DNA of 6,851 bases from Atlantibacter sp032075065 (GCF_032075065.1 NZ_DAMAZC010000222.1:1-6851); one strand, 5' to 3'; counted from the first letter of the stretch, positions 1-5,694 are shown. Numbers and translations: made by a program. Notes: generated by a model from the sequence alone, not told the origin.

Positions 1-324
1 GTGTTTGTCGGCCTGATCATCACCAACTGTATTGTGATGGGGCGCGCCGAAGCCTACGCTATGAAATCGCCGCCGCTGGCGAGCTTTATGGACGGCATCG
101 GTAACGGCCTGGGCTACGGCGTGATTTTGATTGTGGTCGGCTTCCTGCGCGAGCTTTTCGGCAGCGGCAAACTGTTTGGCGTCACCGTGCTGGATACCGT
201 GCAAAACGGCGGCTGGTACTTGCCGAACGGTTTATTCCTGCTGGCCCCGAGCGCGTTCTTTATTATCGGGCTGCTGATTTGGGCGCTGCGCACCCTGAAG
301 CCCGAACAGCAGGAAAAGGAGTAA
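1..324 (+). CDS. nqrD: NqrD, Na+-translocating NADH:quinone reductase subunit D (3' part)
   Basis: This is the C-terminal 107 residues of NqrD; the gene begins upstream of the window, so the GTG at position 1 is an internal Val codon, not a start. NqrD is an integral membrane subunit of the Na+-pumping NADH:ubiquinone oxidoreductase in the inner membrane, homologous to NqrE and to RnfA/RnfE. The fragment shows the family motif TNCIVMGRAEA. Its Cys (bases 28-30) should correspond to Cys112 of Vibrio cholerae NqrD, one of four cysteines that hold an iron centre between NqrD and NqrE. If so, the fragment starts near residue 103 and the full protein is about 209 residues, normal for the family. 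Two hydrophobic segments follow (fragment residues about 38-50 and 79-96), then a charged tail ending KPEQQEKE. The TAA stop lies 3 bp before nqrE, whose Shine-Dalgarno is inside the end of this gene. Confidence 0.96.
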   Translation: MFVGLIITNCIVMGRAEAYAMKSPPLASFMDGIGNGLGYGVILIVVGFLRELFGSGKLFGVTVLDTVQNGGWYLPNGLFLLAPSAFFIIGLLIWALRTLKPEQQEKE

Positions 325-327
325 TCC

Positions 328-924
328 ATGGCCCATTACATAAGCCTTTTTGTGCGCGCGGTGTTTGTTGAAAACATGGCGCTGGCCTTCTTCCTGGGGA
401 TGTGTACCTTCCTGGCGGTGTCGAAAAAGGTTTCGACGGCGTTTGGCCTCGGCGTGGCGGTCACCGTGGTGCTGGGCATCTCCGTCCCGGTGAATAACCT
501 GGTGTTCAACCTGGTGCTGCGCGATGGCGCGCTGGTGGACGGCGTTGACCTGAGCTTCCTCAACTTCATCACCTTTATCGGCGTGATTGCCGCACTGGTG
601 CAGATCCTGGAGATGATCCTCGATAAGTACTTCCCGTCGCTGTACAACGCGCTGGGCATCTTCCTGCCGCTGATCGCGGTGAACTGCGCCATCTTCGGCG
701 GCGTCTCGTTTATGGTGCAGCGCGACTATAACTTCAGCGAATCCATCGTTTACGGCTTCGGCTCCGGCATCGGCTGGATGCTGGCGATTGTCGCCATGGC
801 GGGGATCCGTGAAAAGCTGAAGTACGCCAATGTGCCAGCGGGTCTGCGCGGCCTGGGGATTACCTTTATCACCACCGGCCTGATGGCGCTGGGCTTTATG
901 TCCTTCTCCGGTGTGCAGCTTTAA
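328..924 (+). CDS. nqrE: NqrE, Na+-translocating NADH:quinone reductase subunit E
   Basis: Complete at 198 residues, the usual NqrE length. It is a polytopic inner-membrane subunit with about six hydrophobic helices (roughly residues 12-31, 38-60, 77-95, 109-129, 140-160, 176-195). Together with NqrD it forms the pseudo-symmetric membrane core that carries electrons across the membrane and is coupled to Na+ transport. The two expected metal-ligand cysteines are present: Cys26 in FLGMCTF and Cys120 in AVNCAIFGG, the positions known from V. cholerae NqrE. The ATG at 328 is chosen because AAGGAG (316-321) lies 6 nt upstream and the N-terminus MAHYISLFVRAVFVENMALA matches the family. It is 3 bp after nqrD and 9 bp before nqrF, consistent with one polycistronic message and translational coupling. 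No irregularity is visible. Confidence 0.97.
   Translation: MAHYISLFVRAVFVENMALAFFLGMCTFLAVSKKVSTAFGLGVAVTVVLGISVPVNNLVFNLVLRDGALVDGVDLSFLNFITFIGVIAALVQILEMILDKYFPSLYNALGIFLPLIAVNCAIFGGVSFMVQRDYNFSESIVYGFGSGIGWMLAIVAMAGIREKLKYANVPAGLRGLGITFITTGLMALGFMSFSGVQL
531..538 (+). other. Chi recombination site
   Basis: GCTGGTGG within nqrE, the octamer that modulates RecBCD in E. coli and close relatives. Confidence 0.6.
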
Positions 925-933
925 GGGATTGCT

Positions 934-2160
934 ATGACAGAAATATTACTTGGCGTGGGGATGTTCACGCTGATTGTTCTGGTGCTTTCAGTGCTGATTT
1001 TGTTCGCCAAATCGATGCTGGTTAACGCCAGCGATGTGGTGATTGAAATCAACGACGACGCCGATAAACAGTTTCGCGCGCCAGCGGGGGACAAGCTGCT
1101 CAACACCTTATCGAACCAGGGGATCTTCGTTTCATCCGCCTGTGGCGGCGGCGGCTCCTGCGGCCAGTGCCGCGTAACGGTGAAATCCGGCGGCGGGGAT
1201 ATTCTGCCCACCGAGCGAGCGCATATCTCAAAACGCGAAGCCAAAGAGGGCTGCCGTTTGGCCTGCCAGGTGGCAGTGCGCCAGGATATGAAAATCGAGC
1301 TGCCGGAAGAGATTTTTGGCATTAAGAAATGGCAGTGCGAAGTAATCTCTAACGATAACAAAGCCACGTTTATCAAAGAGCTGAAACTGCGTATTCCCGA
1401 AGGTGAAGACGTGCCGTTCCGCGCGGGCGGCTACATTCAAATCGAATGTCCGCCGCACAGGGTGAATTACGCCGATTTCGACGTGCCGCAGGAATATCGC
1501 AGCGACTGGGAAAAATTCAATCTGTTCCGCTTCCAGTCGACCGTGACCGAACCCTGCGTGCGCGCCTATTCCATGGCGAACTACCCGGATGAGAAAGGCA
1601 TCATCATGCTGAACGTGCGTATCGCCACGCCGCCGCCGAACGTGCCCGATGCGCCGCCGGGGATTATGTCCTCCTATATCTGGTCGCTGAAGGCCGGGGA
1701 TAGCGTGACCATTTCCGGGCCGTTCGGCGAGTTCTTCGCGAAAGAGACCGACGCCGAAATGGTGTTTATCGGCGGCGGGGCAGGGATGGCGCCGATGCGC
1801 TCGCATATTTTCGACCAGCTGGTACGTCTGAAAACCCAACGTAAAATCAGCTTCTGGTACGGCGCGCGCTCGATGCGTGAAATGTTCTATCAGGAGGAGT
1901 TTGAGCAACTGGCGCGGGATAACCCGAACTTTAGCTTCCATATTGCGCTGTCCGATCCGCTGCCGGAGGACAACTGGACCGGCTATACCGGGTTTATCCA
2001 TAATGTGCTGTATGAAAACTACCTGCGCGACCATCCTGCGCCGGAAGATTGCGAGTTCTATATGTGTGGCCCGCCGATGATGAACGCTGCGGTCATTACC
2101 ATGCTGAAGAACCTGGGCGTTGAGGATGAAAACATCCTGCTGGATGATTTCGGAGGTTAA
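934..2160 (+). CDS. nqrF: NqrF, NADH-oxidising Fe-S flavoprotein subunit of Na+-NQR
   Basis: Complete at 408 residues, typical for NqrF. It accepts hydride from cytoplasmic NADH on FAD and passes electrons through a 2Fe-2S cluster into the membrane part of Na+-NQR. Domains in order: one N-terminal membrane anchor (residues about 3-25), a ferredoxin-like 2Fe-2S domain with Cys70, Cys76, Cys79 and Cys111 (pattern CxxxxxCxxC...C), then a ferredoxin-NADP reductase-like part with the FAD motif RAYS (210-213), the nucleotide-binding loop GGGAGMAP (280-287), CGPPMM with Cys378, and the conserved C-terminus LLDDFGG. The 2Fe-2S cysteine numbering matches V. cholerae NqrF. The ATG at 934 has AAGGG (923-927) 6 nt upstream, and the anchor begins at once. 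The TAA stop overlaps the first of two tandem ATGs of nqrM by one base. Every key residue I looked for is present. Confidence 0.98.
   Translation: MTEILLGVGMFTLIVLVLSVLILFAKSMLVNASDVVIEINDDADKQFRAPAGDKLLNTLSNQGIFVSSACGGGGSCGQCRVTVKSGGGDILPTERAHISKREAKEGCRLACQVAVRQDMKIELPEEIFGIKKWQCEVISNDNKATFIKELKLRIPEGEDVPFRAGGYIQIECPPHRVNYADFDVPQEYRSDWEKFNLFRFQSTVTEPCVRAYSMANYPDEKGIIMLNVRIATPPPNVPDAPPGIMSSYIWSLKAGDSVTISGPFGEFFAKETDAEMVFIGGGAGMAPMRSHIFDQLVRLKTQRKISFWYGARSMREMFYQEEFEQLARDNPNFSFHIALSDPLPEDNWTGYTGFIHNVLYENYLRDHPAPEDCEFYMCGPPMMNAAVITMLKNLGVEDENILLDDFGG
2152..2156 (+). promoter_or_regulatory. Ribosome binding site for nqrM
   Basis: GGAGG lies inside the last codons of nqrF. It is 3 nt from the ATG at 2160 and 6 nt from the ATG at 2163. 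The second distance is the normal one, so 2163 is the better nqrM start, although ribosomes ending nqrF could reinitiate at either ATG. Confidence 0.65.
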
Positions 2161-2162
2161 TG

Positions 2163-2375
2163 ATGCTGACCATTTTTATCGCCACCTTTGCCATCTTCCT
2201 GCTGGTGGTTTTCGGCATGTCGCTTGGCGTGCTGATCAAACGCAAAACCCTCCAGGGCAGCTGCGGGGGGATCTCCGCGCTGGGAATGGAAAAGGTGTGT
2301 GATTGCCCTGAGCCCTGCGATGCGCGTAAAAAACGCATGGCCCGGGCGGCCCAGCGCCAGAACCGCATTCTCTAA
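2163..2375 (+). CDS. nqrM: NqrM, maturation factor of Na+-NQR (former DUF539)
   Basis: A 70-residue protein (71 if the overlapping ATG at 2160 is used). It has an N-terminal membrane helix (about residues 3-24, IFIATFAIFLLVVFGMSLGV), then a cytoplasmic tail with four cysteines: Cys34 in QGSCGG and Cys46, Cys48 and Cys52 in VCDCPEPC. The C-terminus is very basic (KKRMARAAQRQ). This is the NqrM/DUF539 architecture. In Vibrio harveyi NqrM is needed for assembly of functional Na+-NQR and is thought to supply iron for the NqrD/NqrE cysteine centre; that role is taken from the family, not seen here. The gene follows nqrF at a TAATG junction, so it should be coupled to it. In vibrios apbE usually lies between nqrF and nqrM, but here nothing does. 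The start at 2163 is preferred because of ribosome-binding-site spacing. Confidence 0.93.
   Translation: MLTIFIATFAIFLLVVFGMSLGVLIKRKTLQGSCGGISALGMEKVCDCPEPCDARKKRMARAAQRQNRIL
2201..2208 (+). other. Chi recombination site
   Basis: GCTGGTGG within nqrM, in codons for its membrane helix. Same orientation as the Chi octamer at 531. Confidence 0.6.
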
Positions 2376-2380
2376 TCTGA

Positions 2381-2403
2381 ATCGCCTCCTTTCTGGAGGC
2401 GAT
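2381..2403 (+). terminator. Probable terminator of the nqr operon
   Basis: A perfect 9-bp stem (ATCGCCTCC at 2381-2389, GGAGGCGAT at 2395-2403) with a 5-nt loop starts 5 bp after the nqrM stop. The sequence after it, GTCTTAT, has only a weak T-run, so termination may be incomplete and some nqr transcription could continue into dinB. Confidence 0.6.
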
Positions 2404-2417
2404 GTCTTATCCGGCTC

Positions 2418-2447
2418 TTCTCAATTAGCTAAATCAGGCTGTATACT
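2418..2447 (+). promoter_or_regulatory. Probable dinB promoter
   Basis: The -10 candidate TATACT (2442-2447) matches 5 of 6 consensus bases. A -35 candidate TTCTCA (2418-2423; 4 of 6 against TTGACA) sits 18 bp upstream. Transcription would start near 2454, giving a leader of about 20 nt. The -10 lies inside the LexA box, the usual geometry for SOS repression. The -35 assignment is the weaker half. Confidence 0.55.
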
Positions 2448-2454
2448 TATCCAG
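2439..2454 (+). promoter_or_regulatory. LexA-binding site (SOS box) of dinB
   Basis: CTGTATACTTATCCAG fits the LexA consensus CTGT-N8-ACAG in all but one outer base (CCAG instead of ACAG) and has the AT-rich core. As I recall, the E. coli dinB box differs only within the core and has the same CCAG end. It ends 20 bp before the dinB ATG and covers the probable -10, so LexA would block initiation until DNA damage triggers its cleavage. Confidence 0.9.
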
Positions 2455-2474
2455 TGTTATTCCTGAGGTGGGCT

Positions 2475-3530
2475 ATGCGCAAAATTATTCACGTCGATAT
2501 GGACTGCTTTTTTGCAGCCGTGGAGATGCGCGACAACCCGGCGCTACGCGATATCCCCATCGCCATCGGCGGTAGCCGGGAGCGGCGCGGGGTCATCAGC
2601 ACGGCGAACTATCCGGCGCGCAAATTCGGCGTGCGCAGCGCCATGCCGACGGGGATGGCCCTGAAACTTTGCCCCCATCTCACGCTGTTGCCTGGCCGCT
2701 TCGACGCCTATAAAGAAGCCTCTAACCATATCCGCGAAATCTTTCTGCGCTACACGCCGCTGATTGAACCGCTGTCGCTGGACGAAGCCTACCTGGACGT
2801 CTCAGACAGCCCGCACTGCCACGGTTCGGCAACGCTGATGGCGCGGGAAATCCGCCAGACTATTTTTGATGAGCTACAGCTTACCGCCTCTGCGGGTATC
2901 GCCCCGGTCAAGTTCGTGGCCAAAATCGCCTCGGACCTGAACAAGCCTGACGGCCAGTGCGTGATCACGCCGGAGGAGATGCCCGCGTTTTTGAAAACTC
3001 TGCCGCTGTCGAAAATCCCCGGCGTCGGCAAAGTCACGGCAGGTAAACTGGAACAAATTGGGCTGGTGACCTGTGAAGACGTGCAGAAATGCGACCTGGC
3101 TTCACTGTTAAAGCGTTTTGGTAAATTCGGGCGAGTGCTGTGGGAACGTAGTCAGGGTATTGATGAGCGGGAGGTCAGCAACGATCGGCAGCGTAAATCC
3201 ATCGGCGTGGAGCGCACCCTGGCCGAGGACATTCACGCCTGGTCTGATTGTGAAGAAATTATCGAACGCCTGTACCCGGAACTTGAACGGCGGCTTGCCA
3301 ATGTCAAACCCGATCTGTTAATTGCCCGCCAGGGCGTTAAGCTTAAGTTTAATGATTTCCAGCTCACGACTCAGGAGCACGTCTGGCCGCGGCTGAATAA
3401 AGAAGACCTGCTTGCCACGGCGCGCAAAACCTGGGACGAGCGGCGCGCCGGGCGCGGCGTTCGGCTGGTGGGCCTGCATGTCACCTTACTCGACCCACAG
3501 CTGGAGCGTCAGCTGGTTCTGGGGCTTTGA
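2475..3530 (+). CDS. dinB: DNA polymerase IV (DinB, Y-family translesion polymerase)
   Basis: 351 residues, the E. coli Pol IV length. It is an error-prone polymerase without proofreading that bypasses damaged template bases, made under SOS control. The palm has the catalytic acids Asp8 in HVDMDCFF and Asp103-Glu104 in SLDEAYLD; Phe13 is the steric gate against ribonucleotides, and Tyr79 is also kept. A helix-hairpin-helix-like segment (LSKIPGVGKVTAGKL, about residues 178-192) lies in the thumb. The little finger spans about 240-341, and the C-terminal QLVLGL (346-351) is the beta-clamp-binding peptide. An in-frame ATG at 2454 would add seven residues, but it sits at the end of the LexA box and lacks a Shine-Dalgarno. 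The ATG at 2475 has GAGG (2465-2468) 6 nt upstream and gives the conserved MRKIIHVDMD start. It follows the nqr operon and precedes yafP by 24 bp. All catalytic residues are intact. Confidence 0.98.
   Translation: MRKIIHVDMDCFFAAVEMRDNPALRDIPIAIGGSRERRGVISTANYPARKFGVRSAMPTGMALKLCPHLTLLPGRFDAYKEASNHIREIFLRYTPLIEPLSLDEAYLDVSDSPHCHGSATLMAREIRQTIFDELQLTASAGIAPVKFVAKIASDLNKPDGQCVITPEEMPAFLKTLPLSKIPGVGKVTAGKLEQIGLVTCEDVQKCDLASLLKRFGKFGRVLWERSQGIDEREVSNDRQRKSIGVERTLAEDIHAWSDCEEIIERLYPELERRLANVKPDLLIARQGVKLKFNDFQLTTQEHVWPRLNKEDLLATARKTWDERRAGRGVRLVGLHVTLLDPQLERQLVLGL
3464..3471 (+). other. Chi recombination site
   Basis: GCTGGTGG near the 3' end of dinB, the third Chi octamer on the plus strand. I saw none on the minus strand. 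Confidence 0.6.
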
Positions 3531-3543
3531 ATCTTGCTTAAAC

Positions 3544-3549
3544 AGGAGG
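3544..3549 (+). promoter_or_regulatory. Ribosome binding site fixing the yafP start
   Basis: A full AGGAGG lies 5 nt before the ATG at 3555. It rules out the in-frame TTG at 3534, which would put the ribosome binding site inside the coding sequence. Confidence 0.85.
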
Positions 3550-3554
3550 CTGCA

Positions 3555-4067
3555 ATGGTCAATGACGCGCCTGTTATTCGTCGCTATCATCCACGCGATT
3601 TTCCTGATGTGGTGGAAGTGTTTCTCCGTTCGGTCAGCGAAGTGGCGGCTAAAGATTACAACGAGGCGCAAACCCGCGCCTGGGCGCAAATTGATGAACA
3701 GCGCTGGATGGTCCGCCTGTCTCACGCCTGGACGTTTGTCGCCTGTTATCAGAATGAACTCGCCGGGTTTATTACCCTCGAGCGCGACGGCCACCTCGAT
3801 TTATTGTTTGTGCATCCTGATTACCAGCGGCAAAAAACCGCCACCGCGCTGTTGAATCGTCTGGAAAGCCAGGCCCGCGCCCAAAACATCGCTACGCTGT
3901 TTACCGAGGCCAGCATCACGGCGCGGCCTTTCTTTGAGCGGCACGGATTCAAAGTTATGGCGAAACAGACCGTGGCGCTGCGCGGCGAAGAATTTATCAA
4001 TTACCGGATGCAAAAGTGGCTGGGCGAGGCGCTCACGCTGCTCGAATACCGTGAGCTGAGCGAATAA
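3555..4067 (+). CDS. yafP: YafP-like GNAT-family N-acetyltransferase
   Basis: 170 residues, resembling E. coli YafP (about 150 residues), a GNAT acetyltransferase in the SOS-induced dinB operon whose substrate is not settled. Family hallmarks are the N-terminal strand VIRRYHPRDFPDVVEVF (about 7-23), ARAWAQID-like text at RAWAQID (41-47), the core strand LDLLFVHPDYQ (81-91) leading to the acetyl-CoA loop and helix (91-108), and SITARPFFERHGF (120-132). The usual loop pattern Q/RxxGxG/A reads QRQKTA here (91-96), so Lys94 replaces the first glycine (codon AAA, 3834-3836). This may weaken acetyl-CoA binding. The C-terminus runs about 15-20 residues longer than E. coli YafP as I recall it (through LLEYRELSE). 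It is almost certainly cotranscribed with dinB, because the 24-bp gap leaves no room for a separate promoter. yafN and yafO are missing. The stop abuts the hairpin shared with pepD. Confidence 0.87.
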   Translation: MVNDAPVIRRYHPRDFPDVVEVFLRSVSEVAAKDYNEAQTRAWAQIDEQRWMVRLSHAWTFVACYQNELAGFITLERDGHLDLLFVHPDYQRQKTATALLNRLESQARAQNIATLFTEASITARPFFERHGFKVMAKQTVALRGEEFINYRMQKWLGEALTLLEYRELSE

Positions 4068-4091
4068 AAAGGGCAACGTCGCGTTGCCCTT
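4066..4091 (-). terminator. Hairpin terminator of pepD, shared with convergent yafP
   Basis: A 10-bp perfect stem (AAGGGCAACG at 4069-4078 with CGTTGCCCTT at 4082-4091) closes on a 3-nt loop. Read on the minus strand, it is followed by a run of T (complement of the A-run at 4066-4070, part of which pairs in the stem), 10 bp after the pepD stop: a good intrinsic terminator for pepD. Read on the plus strand it begins right at the yafP stop but only TT followed by AATC comes after, so it should stop dinB-yafP transcripts less well. Confidence 0.8.
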
Positions 4092-4100
4092 AATCTGAAC

Positions 4101-5558
4101 TTATTTAGCCGGAATGGCTTTCAGTAGTTCTGTGAGAAGCGTCCAGTACTGGCCGACGCTTTCGATATGAACCTGCTCATCCGGGGAGTGCGGCCCGGTA
4201 ATGGTAGGCCCAATCGACACCATATCCATCTCCGGATACGGTTTCTTGAACAGACCGCATTCCAGACCCGCGTGAATCACCTGGATGTTCGGCGTCTTGT
4301 TGAACAGCTTCTGGTAAGTTTCACGCACCAGCGCCATCACCGGCGAGCTGGCGTCCGGCTGCCAGCCAGGGTAGCTGCCTTTGGCTTCGGTTTGCGCACC
4401 CACCAGGCTGCCCAGCGATTCCAGCATGCCGACCACGTAATCTTTACCGCTGTCGATAAGCGAACGGATGAGGCAGATAATCTGCGCGCTGTCCTCCTCC
4501 ATGGTCACCACGCCAACGTTCAGGGACGTTTCAACTACGCCTTTCGCCACATCGGAATTACGGATCACGCCGTTCGGGGTGGCGTTCAGCAGGCTGATAA
4601 AGGCATCGCGGCTTTTCGCGGTCAGAGCGGCTTTATCGGCGGCTGCGCTGTCCAGCAGCACTACCAGATTTTTCTCCACTACCGACAGTTCGTTTTTCAG
4701 GATCTCCTGATAGTGGCTGGCGAGGTTTTTCAGCTCAGCCGCTTTATCTGCCGGAACGGCAACGGTCGCGAAGGCTTCACGCGGGATGGCGTTACGCAGG
4801 GTGCCGCCGTTAAAGTCCACCAGACGCAGGTTCAGCTCTTTGGCGTGACCAGCCAGGAAGCGCGCCAGCAGTTTGTTGGCGTTGCCCAGGCCTAAATGGA
4901 TATCGCCGCCGGAATGGCCGCCCTTCAGGCCCTTCAGGGTCAGTTTGAAGGTTTCAAAACCTGCCGGAATCGCTTCGCGCTCCAGTTTCAGGGTAGTGAT
5001 GAAATCGATGCCGCCCGCGCAGCCCATGTAGATTTCACCTTCTTCTTCTGAGTCGGTGTTAATCAGAATGTCGGCTTTCAACCAGCCCGGCTGCAAACCA
5101 AACGCGCCGTCCATGCCTGCTTCTTCGGTCATGGTCAGCAGCACTTCCAGCGGGCCGTGGGCCACGGAATCATCCGCCAGCACTGCCAGCGCGGACGCCA
5201 TGCCGATGCCGTTATCCGCGCCCAGCGTCGTGCCGCGCGCTTTCACCCATTCACCATCGATCCACGGTTGGATCGGGTCTTTGGTGAAGTCATGTTCGGT
5301 ATCGTTATTTTTCTGCGGCACCATATCGAGGTGCGCCTGCAATACCACCGTTTTACGGTTTTCCATACCGGCGGTTGCCGGTTTGCGGATCAGAATGTTA
5401 CCGACGCTGTCGCGTTCCGCTTCCAGTCCTTTGTCACTGGCCCAGCTTAAAATGTGTTCGGCGAGTTGTTCTTCATGATAAGACGGGTGAGGGATGGAGC
5501 AGATTTTGGCAAAAATATCCCACAGCGGCTGCGGGGAGAGTTGAGACAGTTCAGACAC
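4101..5558 (-). CDS. pepD: Aminoacyl-histidine dipeptidase (peptidase D, M20C)
   Basis: 485 residues, the same length as E. coli PepD. It is a cytosolic di-zinc metallopeptidase that cleaves Xaa-His dipeptides such as carnosine, used in peptide turnover. M20 ligands and catalytic residues are all visible: His76 and Asp78 in AHLDMV, Asp115 in GADNG, Glu145 and Glu146 in TEEAG, Asp169 in NTDSEEEG, and His457 in GPHSPDE. Each is offset by four from the numbering known for Vibrio PepD. The catalytic domain is split, with the lid/dimerisation domain inserted at about residues 190-400. The start codon is GTG (complement of 5556-5558); the chosen start is supported by AAGGAG 7 nt upstream and by the MSELSQLSPQPLWDIF N-terminus. 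It is monocistronic: convergent with yafP, divergent from gpt. Confidence 0.98.
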   Translation of the reverse strand: MSELSQLSPQPLWDIFAKICSIPHPSYHEEQLAEHILSWASDKGLEAERDSVGNILIRKPATAGMENRKTVVLQAHLDMVPQKNNDTEHDFTKDPIQPWIDGEWVKARGTTLGADNGIGMASALAVLADDSVAHGPLEVLLTMTEEAGMDGAFGLQPGWLKADILINTDSEEEGEIYMGCAGGIDFITTLKLEREAIPAGFETFKLTLKGLKGGHSGGDIHLGLGNANKLLARFLAGHAKELNLRLVDFNGGTLRNAIPREAFATVAVPADKAAELKNLASHYQEILKNELSVVEKNLVVLLDSAAADKAALTAKSRDAFISLLNATPNGVIRNSDVAKGVVETSLNVGVVTMEEDSAQIICLIRSLIDSGKDYVVGMLESLGSLVGAQTEAKGSYPGWQPDASSPVMALVRETYQKLFNKTPNIQVIHAGLECGLFKKPYPEMDMVSIGPTITGPHSPDEQVHIESVGQYWTLLTELLKAIPAK

Positions 5559-5565
5559 GTTAAGT

Positions 5566-5571
5566 CTCCTT
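5566..5571 (-). promoter_or_regulatory. Ribosome binding site fixing the GTG start of pepD
   Basis: On the minus strand AAGGAG lies 7 nt before GTG (complement of 5556-5558). The strong site compensates for the weaker start codon and decides the start. Confidence 0.85.
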
Positions 5572-5580
5572 GACGTTGAC

Positions 5581-5600
5581 CCGGCAAAAGGTGCTGCCGG
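5581..5600 (-). repeat. Hairpin in the pepD leader, next to the ribosome binding site
   Basis: CCGGCA (5581-5586) and TGCCGG (5595-5600) pair perfectly around an 8-nt loop. In pepD mRNA this hairpin would end 9 nt before the Shine-Dalgarno. No regulator is identified. It could affect mRNA stability or ribosome access, or be incidental. Confidence 0.4.
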
Positions 5601-5603
5601 TCA

Positions 5604-5615
5604 CAGGTTTACCTG
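5604..5615. repeat. Short palindrome in the pepD leader
   Basis: CAGGT and ACCTG flank TT (CAGGTTTACCTG), 5-bp perfect arms just upstream of the leader hairpin in pepD orientation. It could be an RNA stem or a protein-binding half-site pair. It is short enough to be chance. Confidence 0.3.
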
Positions 5616-5629
5616 ATTACGATGTACCA

Positions 5630-5642
5630 CAAGCCAGGCTTG
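5630..5642. repeat. Inverted repeat near the pepD transcription start
   Basis: CAAGCC and GGCTTG (5630-5635, 5637-5642) form 6-bp perfect arms around a single A. It lies 13-25 bp downstream of the probable pepD -10, in a position where a bound protein could act as an operator. The odd-length centre does not fit PurR. No known regulator site is recognised. Confidence 0.35.
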
Positions 5643-5654
5643 CGTGATGCCGTG

Positions 5655-5684
5655 AGCATACCACTTTCTGTTACGTCATGTAGA
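5655..5684 (-). promoter_or_regulatory. Probable pepD promoter
   Basis: On the minus strand, TATGCT (complement of 5655-5660) preceded by TGG makes an extended -10. TCTACA (complement of 5679-5684; 4 of 6 against TTGACA) lies 18 bp upstream. Transcription would begin near 5648, giving a leader of about 90 nt. As I recall, the E. coli sequence shares the AAAGTGGTAT core here, which supports the -10. No transcript evidence is available. Confidence 0.5.
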
Positions 5685-5694
5685 CCGCCTCACG

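Noticed and set aside
1..3. GTG at the window start as a start codon for a short membrane protein
   Set aside because: The reading continues NqrD sequence that clearly begins upstream. This GTG is an internal Val codon.
1228..2034. Open reading frame of 268 codons on the minus strand
   Set aside because: It lies entirely antisense to nqrF, is rich in His, Arg and Gly as expected of a GC-rich shadow frame, and resembles no family I know.
2454..2474. Upstream in-frame ATG extending DinB by seven residues
   Set aside because: It starts within the end of the LexA box, close to the predicted transcription start, with no Shine-Dalgarno; the ATG at 2475 gives the conserved N-terminus and 351-residue length.
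3534..3554. In-frame TTG extending YafP by seven residues
   Set aside because: The AGGAGG at 3544-3549 would be inside the coding sequence. It is ideally placed for the ATG at 3555.
3412..3855. Plus-strand frame of 147 codons bridging dinB and yafP
   Set aside because: It overlaps the ends of two well-supported genes in another frame, and its Trp- and Arg-rich translation shows no domain. It is not a remnant of yafN or yafO.
4167..4895. Open reading frame of 242 codons on the plus strand
   Set aside because: It is antisense to pepD, which is intact and conserved over this stretch. It has no Shine-Dalgarno of note and a shadow-like composition.
5630..5646. Possible PurR operator near gpt (ACGCAAGCC-like on the minus strand)
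   Set aside because: The half-site resembles ACGCAA, but the palindrome has an odd-length centre and lacks the central CG of PurR sites. It also sits on the pepD side, and gpt is not a known PurR target.
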